The translations under genes and the position numbers were made by a program. A stretch of 64,000 nt of DNA. Source: Apus apus (Eukaryota > Chordata > Aves > Apodiformes > Apodidae). The stretch is taken from NCBI RefSeq assembly GCF_020740795.1, contig NC_067285.1, positions 17,538,001-17,602,000 of the forward strand, read 5' to 3'. Under the pieces are notes generated by a model. That model saw only the letters and a list, made by a program, of their open reading frames with translations. It did no database searches and was not told the origin of the DNA. Of the stretch, positions 13,076-31,700 are shown in pieces (positions within the stretch are counted from its first letter, which is position 1; each line of letters opens with the position of its first letter).

Positions 13076-16000
13076 AATTTGGTTGATTCTGCCTGGAGAG
13101 CAATTCAGGAATCTCTACTTTTGCTATGCAAGGAGAGAAAAGGAGTTAGGACCTGTTTGTTGTGGTTTTTTCTGCATAATCAAGGAAAAATCCTGTGCAT
13201 GCTATGCAACATTTCAGAGGGATGTTTGTATCTCTAAAAGCTATAGCATCCTCTTACATTTACACAGCAGAAAGACGTTGCACTACCGGGATGAGAGGGA
13301 GCACTTAGCAGCTTTCAGGCACAGGTATATCAAAACTCAGTAAATAACTGGAGGCTTTAAGTTATATAATGTGAAATTAAAAATAAATATAAAGTTTTAA
13401 AATGTCACAATTTCTCAAGAGTGAAGGTGAATTCACCCTTGCTACCAGTCAAAAGCACTGGAGGCATGCTGTCACTGTAACGAGAACTTCTGCAGTTCTT
13501 TAAGCACTTTTCCTTTCCTCACAAACTTGGAGTTGTTCTGGAGTATTTATGAATGGCAGAAACCTTTTAGTCAATTCCATATTAATACAGAAAAGCCTTT
13601 TTGCAGCAGCTGAGGGAATCTCATACTTCCTTGGCCACACAAAAATGTAGAACAGAGTATTGGCACATGATGCTGGAGCAGCAGGACCCCTTTGACAAAC
13701 CCATTTGACCATAGACAACAACCCTTCTGCTGTGTTTGCTGCATTTATTAACTAAGGCCCCATTAAGGTGAATTAGCCAGATTCATGTATTGTACAAATG
13801 CGATAATGATAAATTCAAGGCTTCAGATAAATATAAATCCCCTGTTTTTAAACAGAAATCACAGTATTTTTTTTCCTATTGTGTGAAATCTCCAACCCTA
13901 ATGTCATTTAAGGAGGGTTTTTTTAAGCCCTACAGTAAGTGATGCAACTATTGACTCATAGCTGGTTTGGATTTTGACACCAGAGGACTGTGCTGGCCAG
14001 ACAAGCAACCTGCCAGACTATGACTTCTCTGTTTCTTCGATAACAAGTGATCTGAAGAAACGGAAAAATATCCTCATTCTTTAATTTAATAACTTCTCAT
14101 ATTCTAATTTTGTAGTTAAAACTAACCTTATATTCCTAGGTGAAATAGTTTTGGGTTATTTTTCCTAAGGAGACAAAGTGTTTCTCTTTAACAGGTTCAT
14201 ACACAAAAATATACATTGATGAAAGTCTTGAAGTTGTTTTAAATGTGGCAATTCCCTGATCACTTTAGAAAAAACCAGACAGACATATTTATCACTATGT
14301 TGAAAAAGTTAGAACATGAGTGGTGTAATTTGCATATTATAGTTAACTCATACCCAAATTGCTTTGTGACAATAAATATCAAAGAACACATGTTAGACAA
14401 ATAAAAATGTTTCTTGCCATTACACACTAAGAGATCACTAATCCAGGAACAGTACGCTAAGGGTTACTGCTTCTTACATGTACCTTGAGTATGATTTATC
14501 CTTGATTGCACACACACAGAACATAGTTTGCTGGATTAATACACTCTTAGGTGCACAACTGCTCCCCAGCAACTGATTATTTTTCATACCTTTACTTATC
14601 TTGCAGCAGGAGGTCAACAGAGACAGGCAGGCACGAAGGCATTCCGAAGGGCAACATCTTCAGAGGCAAGGACAGAGCCAAGGACACAGTGCTGGAAAAT
14701 GTAAGATAGCCGAGTACAGCAGTGACGGCACTGAAAGCATGATGGTAATACACTTGACAGGAGGTGGCAATATCATCTGAATCACACATAATGCTTTCAT
14801 GCTACCATTAACCCGTTTAAAAAATTAGTCACAAAAATTCTTTACAACAGTCAGACAGCTCTTTTGATACTGGCGACATGGTGTGCCATAGAGGTTTTTT
14901 TTCTGTCATGCTGACCCTACTGCCTTTTTGTGTTTTAATCTGAGAAGTTTTTTGGTGACAATATCTGATTGCCTTACACCTTGCAGATCATTGCTCTGCC
15001 CTTATCCTTTAGCAGAGTGGTAAGAGGTTTTCATATTCCCGTTACACATCTCCTACGGACCATCTGCTGTTACCACCCTAATGAGAAATCACTTGTTGAA
15101 AGGTGATTAAGTGGTTACAGTCCAACACAAGGTTGCAAGCTTTTATATTACTTCCCCCTCCAATATTAAGCAATGGCCATAAGCATCCGGCTGAGAGTCT
15201 TAGCTGATATGAATCATTGCATTTCTACTATTTCAATGGGGTTACCTTGGTTTACATGACATTTAGCTTAAGAGCATTTACTGTTAGGTTAATTTAGATT
15301 CCAGCCTTTGGTTAAAGTGGGTTTCTGTGTGCCACCCTTGCTACACAAAAACTTGGGATAATCAAGGAAAAGTATTTTCTGTTATTTATTATTCTTTTAG
15401 TCATCACGGAGAGGATACTTCAAAGATACTTACTGAATTATCTCTAAATAAGCTGGGGTTTTTTGCTAGCACTCATGATGTAAACCTTTGGTTTGTGTTT
15501 CCTCTCAGAGCACTGAGGTTTACTGTAAAGCTACGCTGTCTCTAGTTTTACATACAATTTGCAGAAGAAGACTTATTCACTGAAACCTTCCATTTTAGGT
15601 TTTGCAGAGACAGTTTTATGTATCAGTCTGTTAAAAGAAAGGAAAGGAAAAAATCCAAAAACAAATGGAAAATTAAGATTCAAATACAGTGGGGCGAGAG
15701 GTGTTCCACAGCTTCTTAAACAGTTTTTGTTCTTAAAGCAAACCACTATGTTTCCTGCATAATTTCTCTGCTGTGATCTGTTTCCACTAAACCAGCAGTG
15801 GTCTTTGCAGCCATCCTGTTAGGGCTGGTGACCTCAAGAAAATCTCTCAAATAAGTGTAACATAACGAGACAGACCAAGATAAGCTGTTACAGTACATAT
15901 GCAAACAAGAAAAAGCCAAACCAAGCTGCCTTTTATCACAGAGAAATACAGCATGAGGACAAAACTGCTGTGAAAAAAAGCCCGGCAGTGTGATTCAGGA

Positions 16001-17260
16001 CATACCACTCCGGGGGAATGATATCCTGGCTGTACTTAGGTTTGGAAAAAAATGTTCTGAAAGGTTCCCTTGCTGCCACATACTCTATTTTAGTTCTGGG
16101 GCTCATCCTCTAATGTCATATATATTCTGAGTTGTAAAGAAACCACCTGATGCCCAGCTTAATTTCAGGGAAAGGGAGGGCATAGGTATGATGGGCACTA
16201 GAAGACAAGTTTGGATATACTCAGATTACTGGGGGATAGTTCAGAGGAAAGACACCTTGAAAGGTCAGTGTCAGGAGCACAGCATGCTAGTGATGCTAAT
16301 GATATAAACAACACCCAAGATAGTTAGGTCTTGATTTGGTGAAGAGCTTATGTACATATCATACTTGAAGCACCTGAGCAGTTGTATTCATTTCAGCCAG
16401 GTGACCTGGCTGCCTACAGCCAGGCGTATGCCTCAACAGGCAGGAGCTCCAAGCATCACAGAATGACAGAACTGATTTTTATTGGCATTTATCCACACTC
16501 CTTAAATGCAAAGATTAGTACATCTTCCTTTTCTAAAATTTCTTTCTGATGCTGTCAGTTCTCCTGCTTCCAGGCTACTCTGATTCACGGCACACAAAAA
16601 TCTTTTCCAAGGGACTCACTAAGTCCTTTTCCACAAAATACACATATCATCTGTATATATTTGTCTGTATCCCATCTTATCTCCAAAATCTAACAAATCG
16701 CTTCTGTGCCCCTATTCTCTCATATCCAAAAGGAAAATATTGCCTGAGAAAACAGTATTACTTCTATTTTTTGGGGTGCATAATAGGACATCATTTATTA
16801 TTCTGCTTATGAACACTGACAAAGTCCCAGAAAAATGCAAAGCTTGCTGTTTTGAGTTCTTACACTGATTGTAACTTATTATGTCATAGGCCCATTTAGA
16901 ACCAGAGACATCATTCTGGCTTAGTAATCCCTTCAAAAATTTCCTTCCAACAAATATAGAAGACTGTTATCATGACGAGAAAACTCCTTTCCCCTAACAC
17001 TGTTTATCATCCAAGAATAAATAGCAATAAAAAGAATGGCTTTCTGAGACCTAAAGGGTCATAATCCCTTTATCAGGAAGATATTACTACAAGTATTGTA
17101 CATGAGCCACTTACCCTTACAGTCATGTGAACATCAGTTTGAAAAAAAAAAAGGAAAAAAAAAGAGAGAAGATGAAGTTATAATGCTACATCAATAGACA
17201 GCTGTCCTAGTGGGCACTATGGACACAGAATGGCTGGCATTGCTGAGCCATGCAGTCATT
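13076..17260. other. Gene-free proximal 5' flank of ANKRD1
   Basis: No coding exon, RNA gene or clear repeat is recognisable. There is an A-rich run near 17135-17163. The interval is the proximal upstream region of ANKRD1 and may contain cardiac or muscle control elements, but only the last 250 bases before the TATA box show a dense motif cluster, described separately. Confidence 0.65.
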
Positions 17261-17266
17261 GCCAAA

Positions 17267-17400
17267 GGAATGACGAGCTCACATTTCATTCCGATTCACA
17301 TACTCGGTGTGGTCAGACTGTGAGGCTCACCCTTTCCCGCCCAACTGACGCCCCCTCCCTGCCTCGACACCAGATCTGGCTTGTTAACATGTCTGGAATG
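17267..17400 (+). promoter_or_regulatory. ANKRD1: Three M-CAT/TEAD motifs in the ANKRD1 promoter
   Basis: Three copies of the TEAD core occur in 134 bases: GGAATG at 17267-17272, CATTCC at 17287-17292 and GGAATG at 17395-17400. They lie roughly 230, 210 and 100 bases upstream of the TATA box. ANKRD1 is an established direct target of YAP/TAZ-TEAD and of M-CAT-dependent muscle transcription, so the cluster is likely functional. Other motifs nearby are a GC-rich SP1-like stretch at 17349-17359, an E-box CAGCTG at 17418-17423 and a GATA motif (TTATCT) at 17464-17469. Binding itself is inferred. Confidence 0.7.
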
Positions 17401-17494
17401 AGCGCGAGCCTACCTCTCAGCTGGCAAGCTCAAGGGCTGTGCTCGGATTCCCAGGTTGGAAGATTATCTCATTCAAGCACAGTTCTCCCAAAGA

Positions 17495-17502
17495 TATATA
17501 AG
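17495..17502 (+). promoter_or_regulatory. ANKRD1: TATA box of ANKRD1
   Basis: The sequence TATATAAG lies 97 bases upstream of the chosen start codon. A transcription start about 30 bases downstream (near 17526) would give a short leader of roughly 65 bases. That leader contains one in-frame ATG before the preferred start. A TATA box fits the strongly inducible, tissue-restricted expression known for this gene. Confidence 0.75.
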
Positions 17503-17591
17503 CAAAGCTTGAGTGGTGGTCCCTGCAGAGCTGGCCTGAGCACTTGGGAGTTTCAGCCATACAGGAGTACAACCTTCAAATGCTGGCAAAT

Positions 17592-25163
<7,572 letters not shown>

Positions 25164-25375
25164 AGAAAGAAATCAGACCACTCTCTTTTTGCTCATTTTA
25201 AATGCTTCTAGGAACCTGGAGGAAAATAGCCCTGAACAAAATATTTTAAATGAAAATATTTATGGCACTGGATTATTTGAGGTATTTTCACTGAAAACTG
25301 AAAAACAAACATGCAAAGAAATTATTTTAAAAGGCAGGTTGAGTGTTAAAATTCTACTGGTTTTAAAATGGCTTT

Positions 25376-25405
25376 ATTTATTACTATTATTTATTTATTT
25401 ATTTT
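25376..25405 (+). promoter_or_regulatory. ANKRD1: AU-rich element in ANKRD1 3'UTR
   Basis: There is one ATTTA at 25376-25380, and three more overlap at 25389-25401 inside a TTATTTATTTATTTATTTT run. Overlapping AUUUA pentamers of this form are the classic destabilising element bound by TTP- and HuR-type proteins. This would suit a rapidly induced, short-lived mRNA. Activity is inferred. Confidence 0.65.
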
Positions 25406-25939
25406 AAAATAATTTTTAAGGATTCCCAGTATTATTGTAGCTTTTTTAATAGAGCTTTATACCCTAAGGCAATCTTTGCCAGCAACATAAGTCCTTTAGT
25501 CTTAGATGCTAGTATTTCCAACTACACTAGGAACTTGCCTCAAGCCTTCCAATAGCTCTAACTTGCCTTGCCTCTGCCAAATTCTTACTGTCAAAATAAT
25601 ATGTTAAATGTGTGGTGATATGTGGAAGAACAATGGAAGAAGGTGTACTGAGATGTCAAGTGGATTTAAAGAAGCAGTTGAGTAATGAGATTTACAAAGG
25701 GTTTGGCAATTGCGATCGATAGAGAGCTCAAGGGGAGAGCTCCAGCCAGATGTAACTGTTTGGACTGTGGGATTCAGATGCAGTGTTATGAAGGGGAGAG
25801 GAGACAGGATCAGGAATGTGAATTTTTTTAAGCTAGACTACTGTGAAGATTAATGGTTGAAAAATGCAAAAACAGATTTGTATATTTGTAAATTTGTACT
25901 GCTTTTTCTGTACATTTTGCACTGATATATTTCAGATTA

Positions 25940-25945
25940 AATAAA
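25940..25945 (+). terminator. ANKRD1: Poly(A) signal of ANKRD1 (AATAAA)
   Basis: A canonical AATAAA lies 777 bases after the stop codon, giving a UTR length typical for this gene. It is followed by GT-rich sequence (GGAGGGGTTATTTTTATTTG). Confidence 0.75.
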
Positions 25946-25965
25946 TGGAGGGGTTATTTTTATTT

Positions 25966-28148
25966 GCTGGAGTGGTAAGCATGCACAGGGTAATTGTCTC
26001 TCTTTAAAGAAAGTTCTCACCTTGGCCTCTGTAAAATTCTTTAAAACTCCAAGAAAAGTCTCAGCTGCCTAGCACAGTTAGCCCTTGAGCTGCCTCCCTG
26101 CCACTGTTAGATAACTGCCGTTTCTTACTTATTTTGTTAAATGGAAACACATATACAAAAGCAGAAAGACAGTACTTGAGTAGCTAGTAAAATAAAGTTT
26201 TATTACTGATTTTGATTTAAAATCTCAGTTTCTCAGTAAGTCAGTACTTCCTCTGTGGAACACATGAGACTGCTTCAGCGAGCCACCCCAAGGAAGACAT
26301 CAAGTCCTGCTAGGAAAGGGAGGTACCTCTCCCTTTGCTTTAGAAAAAGCAGAACACCCTTAGCAGCACCACCAGCAGGGGCATTAGTGTCTGATCTCAT
26401 GGGGACATTACATGCTGCACTCAGCTGAAACCCCAGTGTCCCATGGCGTGGCCTCCCAGCAAAATACGCCAGTCTCCCACACACCTTCACCAACCCCTGT
26501 CAGTTGGCTTTTAGCCAGCAGGCTTTACAGACTGGCCAAAATTACACCATGGGCAGTGAGGTGGGGTCAGGAGTGGGCAGTGATGAACAGTTGTTCCTGG
26601 AGCACCAGTTTTGGAAACTAAATGAATTTAAGGGAGCAAGCAGAAGAAATACCTATTCTGTTTGCAGCCATCAATCCTAGGCTGCAGCCAACAGCTTTAG
26701 ACAGATGAGACTTTTCTTACACAAGCACCATAACTCACAAGTGTCACCCTGCCAGCTGTAGGCTTTGTGAACACGCTTTTCTCCATAAAAATTACTGCAA
26801 ACTTTTGCTCTCTGCCTTTCTCTGCAAGCCACTACTTCACTCCTTGTCTCTGCACAATTATTCAGAGACCAGGAGCATGCCTTGCAGGAAACAGAAAGGA
26901 CATCAGATCAGTGCTGGCTAGCTCAGTTTGTTTATTGACCTAACTGAGCAGCAGTTCATTTGTTCAGGCACCAAAATGGCCAGAACAATGTGCTTCAGGA
27001 AACTGGGGGAAAAGAAACTTCTCAGTCAGCTCCTGAAGCACTGAATCTACTTAAAGGGCAAAGATGCAGACTAATTTTTTTTTATTTTTTTTTTTTAATC
27101 AAGTCAAACAAGTAGCAAGAATGATGTCTAGCATTCAAATGCCTCTTTCCATATAGTTACCAAACAACTTCTCTCATCCTCAAGATAGGTTATTCTCCAG
27201 CCAAGGAAAAGATAATGTGTAATTCAGAAAACTGCAGCACACAGACACATTCTGTTTCTCCTCTGGTTAGAGCCCCATTTTGGAGATAAATCCCTAAATG
27301 CTAAACTACTGCATATGTATTACATCCCAATGCCTATAATAAAACAGACTAAAGTCACAAAGTCAACAAGTAAAATAAGAACATAGGAAAAATATTTCAT
27401 GATTTGTTGAATAAAGCAAAAGCTGTTGTGACTTACACAAGCATTATATAAAACTGTAAGCTCAAGAACTTTATCCGTTCTTCTCAGTCCAGCTAATAAG
27501 AGCTCAGAGATGACCCACTGCAAGATTTCTGCAATATTTTACATGCTACAACTTTCACTTCTCAACTTCTTGTCAGATGCAAACAGAGAACTAGAATGTC
27601 CACAAGAGTATATTGAGTATAGTAGCTTACATAATTTTATATTGGTTTTATCAAAATACAAATTTCAGTCAATATTTAGATGAGCTCTGAAAATGCTTTG
27701 CTGATTATAAATCTGTTACAACTGCTCTTCTGGCAGCCAGATTAGGTTTACTGTGGCATTAACAGGAAGGAAAAGGGAAAGGCAGGAGGCAGCAAAATTA
27801 ACACTCTCACAGGCAACACTCCCAGATCAGGACATACAGAAGGAAATGACGCAGTAAAAATGATGTGACGTGGAGACTGCTCAGGCCAAGGTGAGACAGC
27901 TGTTACGCTGTGACTGCAACTCACACACTCAGTGTAACCTGGGGCTCTTCCTTCTTATGTGTGGTAACTATCTCATGCTACTGTTGGGTTCCGAGAGAGG
28001 TAGGACAGGGCTGGCCTCTGAGATGCATGTCTAGCAGGTCAGAACAGTCAGTCCTAATGGAATACAAATTCAAGGTATCTCCTAGCAAGTACCAGATGCC
28101 GAGATCTTCTTTATAGCCATTGATGATGAAACAGAGTGGGAAGCAGAT
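25966..28148. other. Intergenic gap between the convergent ANKRD1 and RPP30 tails
   Basis: No exon or RNA gene is recognisable. The interval contains a near-palindromic AATAAAGTTTTATT at 26191-26204, which is a poly(A) signal on both strands, and a T-rich run at 27076-27098. The opposite orientation of the two flanking genes makes this a shared transcription-termination zone. Confidence 0.65.
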
Positions 28149-28154
28149 TTTATT
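28149..28154 (-). terminator. RPP30: Candidate poly(A) signal of RPP30
   Basis: TTTATT on the plus strand reads AATAAA on the RPP30 strand, about 500 bases after its stop codon. A weaker alternative ATTAAA lies at 28313-28318. The sequence between here and the stop is presumed 3'UTR. Confidence 0.55.
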
Positions 28155-28650
28155 TTTTTTTACTGCTCTACTACTCTCCACAGGCCACAGGAGGTAAGCT
28201 TTATCTACTGGCTCGTGTTTGTAAGGTTTAGTACTTAGAGGTGAGTTGATGAGTTTAGAACTTCAGAAACTATAAGAGCTAGACTTGGAAAGTATGCATT
28301 CTTAGAAACATTTTTAATAAAAAAAGGAATGCACTTGCACTTGTACAACTGAAAACTTCCATGTGTTAGAAACATAGTATTGAGTTTGCAGTAATTCCAG
28401 AAGATCTAAGACAGGGTGAAGAGACAGTCTCCTGACCTTGGCCAGAAGCCCAGCATGACCCTTCAGATGTGGTGAACCATGATCAAGCAGTCTCATTCCC
28501 ACAGCTTTCCTCACTTGAACACCAGAAGAATAATTCTTCTCCAGGCTAAATAAAGTAATAAGGGAGGAACAGGGCTGTCTGGAGGATGGGGGAGGACTCA
28601 ACGCTTGGTAAAGATGGGATGGAGGCTCCTGTTGACAATTAGTTCAGTCC

Positions 28651-28760
28651 TCAAGCTTGAGTCTTAGCTTTTTTGCAGGCTGGCAGTGTGGTTTCTTCGT
28701 CCTCAACCTTGCGAGGCTTCTTCACAGTGTACACTACCCCACAGGCACTCTTCCGAGTTT
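28651..28760 (-). CDS. RPP30: RPP30 exon 11 (terminal coding exon)
   Basis: It encodes residues 233-268 and a TGA stop after the acceptor TATGTTCCAG|AA. It is a basic/acidic disordered tail: ETRKSACGVVYTVKKPR, then an acidic patch, then CKKAKTQA. It lies about 2 kb from exon 10 and is the least conserved part of the protein. Confidence 0.92.
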
Positions 28761-31700
28761 CTGGAACATACAAGCAGAAGCTGCAGTACCTCAAATAAAA
28801 TGACACTGCATTTAATGCCTACTCATTGCAGGCATCCATGTCCCAACGTGTTTAGTAGCCAGTCACTCAGTATACACAGTGGGTAAGCAACTCGCATGGG
28901 CAGGAGCTGGGGATATGCTGCATTATGGAGTGGGGAACCTAAAGGGGGAAAGCCAGTGGTGAGTATGGTGTAGAATTACAGCAAACATAAGAGAAAACTG
29001 AGGTCTGCAGGGGCTGAGGGGCTCCAGACACACAAAACCACAGGAAATCAGAATTAATCAGTTCTATAGTCACAGAAGGACACATTCTTGAAGCACTGTC
29101 ACAAAGCAATTCTGAGCAAAACAGGCTATTCTTAAAAAGTATTAAAAAAGGATTCACATACCCCAGGATGCTTAAACAGACTGTGCTGGCAGAGGCTTCC
29201 CTATACATACCAAGGAAGTGGCTTTACGATATTAAAAAATGTTCTATTTACAGAACCCTCAGCATTACCATAAAATACTACTGTGTGATGTTATCAGGCT
29301 CCTCATTTGTTTTGACAAACGACCTAGTGAGCCAAATCCAATTTCAGAACTACTGGTCAGAAGCTTCTCTGCAAAATCTGAGGTAGAAGAGATTCTCTAC
29401 AAATACCGTTAGCAGAGAGACTCTGCCAGAACCTTGCCAAAATATTTCAGCTTATGCTGGGCTAGTATTCTTTTTGGGACCGAGAAATGACATCTGCTGT
29501 TTAATTTCACAGGTAAGACAAACTATGGTCTTGAGAAATTCCACGAAAATTCTTACAACACACTGTCTCCATGGGCATAAGTAGCAGACTGGAAGAGGAC
29601 CCTGTTCACAGAAATGCCCTCATCAAGAGATCAAAGCTACCTGCTGTGAATTCCAGCAGGTTCAAGCCCCACCTCTAGCTAAACAAGATATGCAAACCAA
29701 ATCCTACTGTGCATTTGAAACTTAGAGTAACTTAAGTTGCTGGAAAGGTGACTAAAAATCATACTGATCCAACAAACTTTGGCAGAGCCAGATGTGACTA
29801 CTTAGTCACAAAGTTAAACTGCCATCAGAACAAATATCAAAAACCAAGAAAACACTAAGGAACAATAAATAAGCAGGTGAAAGGGAGTGTAGAGATGGAG
29901 AAATCAGTGCTACAGTGGGAAGCAAGGGTCTAAATTGATTGCTGAAACACAAACTGTGGCATCTCTTTGCTGCACTGACACCAGGACACAAAATAAAACT
30001 AGAAACCTTCTGATTTCCAGTGCAGGGGGCCACAAGCTAAACTTCCACTCTGCTAATATTACACACGAGCAAGTAGAAGAGAGCTACTGTGAACTTCCTC
30101 TGCTGAGGGCATACAGCAGCAAGTTTTATTTCACCAAAACACTTCAAGCCATTGTACACTGTATAAAACATTTTTTTTTAAGCAGCAAGCACCCAGCGTA
30201 TTTGATTTTGCATCAAGTCTGAAATGGTTCACACTGAAGACCAAGTCAGAAATGGACCACATAATGAAACGTGAGAAAAGGAACATGGCAAAGGTTGCTT
30301 CTGCACTCGTGCCACAAGAGGGTAAACACAAAACAAATGCATCCTGGTATTCTCAAAGTCAATGATGTAGTTTCTGCTGGTGTCACCAAGATCAGCATTC
30401 AACCCTTTCTGAAACAATGAATAGGTTCAATATGCAGTGCAACAGGCAGATCTGTTTTGGCTAAACAGTTAATGACTCTTTGATGTTCTTAAGGGAGTAC
30501 TCCAGCACAGACAGCACCATCAATTCAGCCACTGATTTGTAACATGGCAACAACGGAAAACAAAACACCTTTGCTGCACAAGCTCCTCTTCATGCATTGG
30601 ACAAGGGAGCTAAAATCCCAAGCTGACTTGCTCTGTAAGGTCTTAGACCTTCTGGAAATATGCACTAACACGAACTTAGTTTAATAAATGCAAATGTTAT
30701 TTAGATAAGCTTGCATGTGCCTTTGACTTACCTCCATGGAGCATGGTGGCTCTGCAGTTGGTAGACACAGCTGCTTTGGCTTCACTTTCTGACAGCCCAA
30801 ACAGCAAACCTCTGTCACCTTTGCTCAGGATCAAAATGCAGAGAAAGGAACAAACAGAATAGAGAAGTCTGTCTGCATGATACATTTGCTTACTCTACAA
30901 ATAACTAGGAATTAGCAAAGCTGTTACTCAAAGTGACATTTTGCATAAGGTTACCCAGAGGCAGGGAACTGAGGCACCCAATTCTCCTGGCTGCAGTTCC
31001 CCAGCAGCCCTCCTGGAAAGCTCCTGGCAAGGTTGCTTTTTTCCAGACAAGCAGCTGTACTTTTGAAAATAAGTCTGTCAATACAGCAACATTTCTATAT
31101 TTCCCAGTTCTGGGGAAAGGGCACTGTCTGCTATGAAAGCATTATGTTGAAAAGCTCCATTCCACCTACAGCAGGGATGACACTAGATTAGGCATATTAA
31201 TTTGGTGTTGAGCCTGACTGCACTTTTTAAGAGGGAAGGAAATGTTGCACATAAAATCCTTCCTAGCCACACACCCTCCCACACAGTTCTCATGACTCAG
31301 AGCATGCTCCTCCCTCCAAGGGACAGTCCAGATATATGCCTGAGGGCAGAGAACGGGGAGTAGTAAAAATGAATCTGAATTCCTGAAAAGGAAGGAAAGA
31401 CATTCTCTTTGGTTTCTAGAACACAATGACTTATTTAACAACACATATGTAACCAAGGACTGGAAAATTCAGAACAGAAGTAACCAGCAACTCAGACAGG
31501 AACTCTTCTTGCTTAATATAAATATATTTTTATCTCTTCTTCCTCCCAAGATGTGGCACCTTGGAGATCATAATAATTTCTGGATCGGTTCATGGTGTTC
31601 ACAGATTTTTATGTTTTTTCTTCATTTTTCCCCTTACACACACACAAGATAAACACACACTGAACAGACAGACATTACTATTTACAGTGACTGCTTGTGC

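Larger units (their letters stand above)
25164..25965 (+). other. ANKRD1: ANKRD1 3' untranslated region
   Basis: About 800 bases run from the stop codon to just past the AATAAA at 25940. It is AT-rich and carries an AU-rich element at 25376-25405. No ORF of note occurs. The exact cleavage site is not visible. Confidence 0.75.

Noticed and set aside
16455-16480. CR1-like ATCACAGAATGACAGAACTGA
   Set aside because: Only about 20 bases resemble the CR1 terminus, and the following sequence does not continue as CR1.
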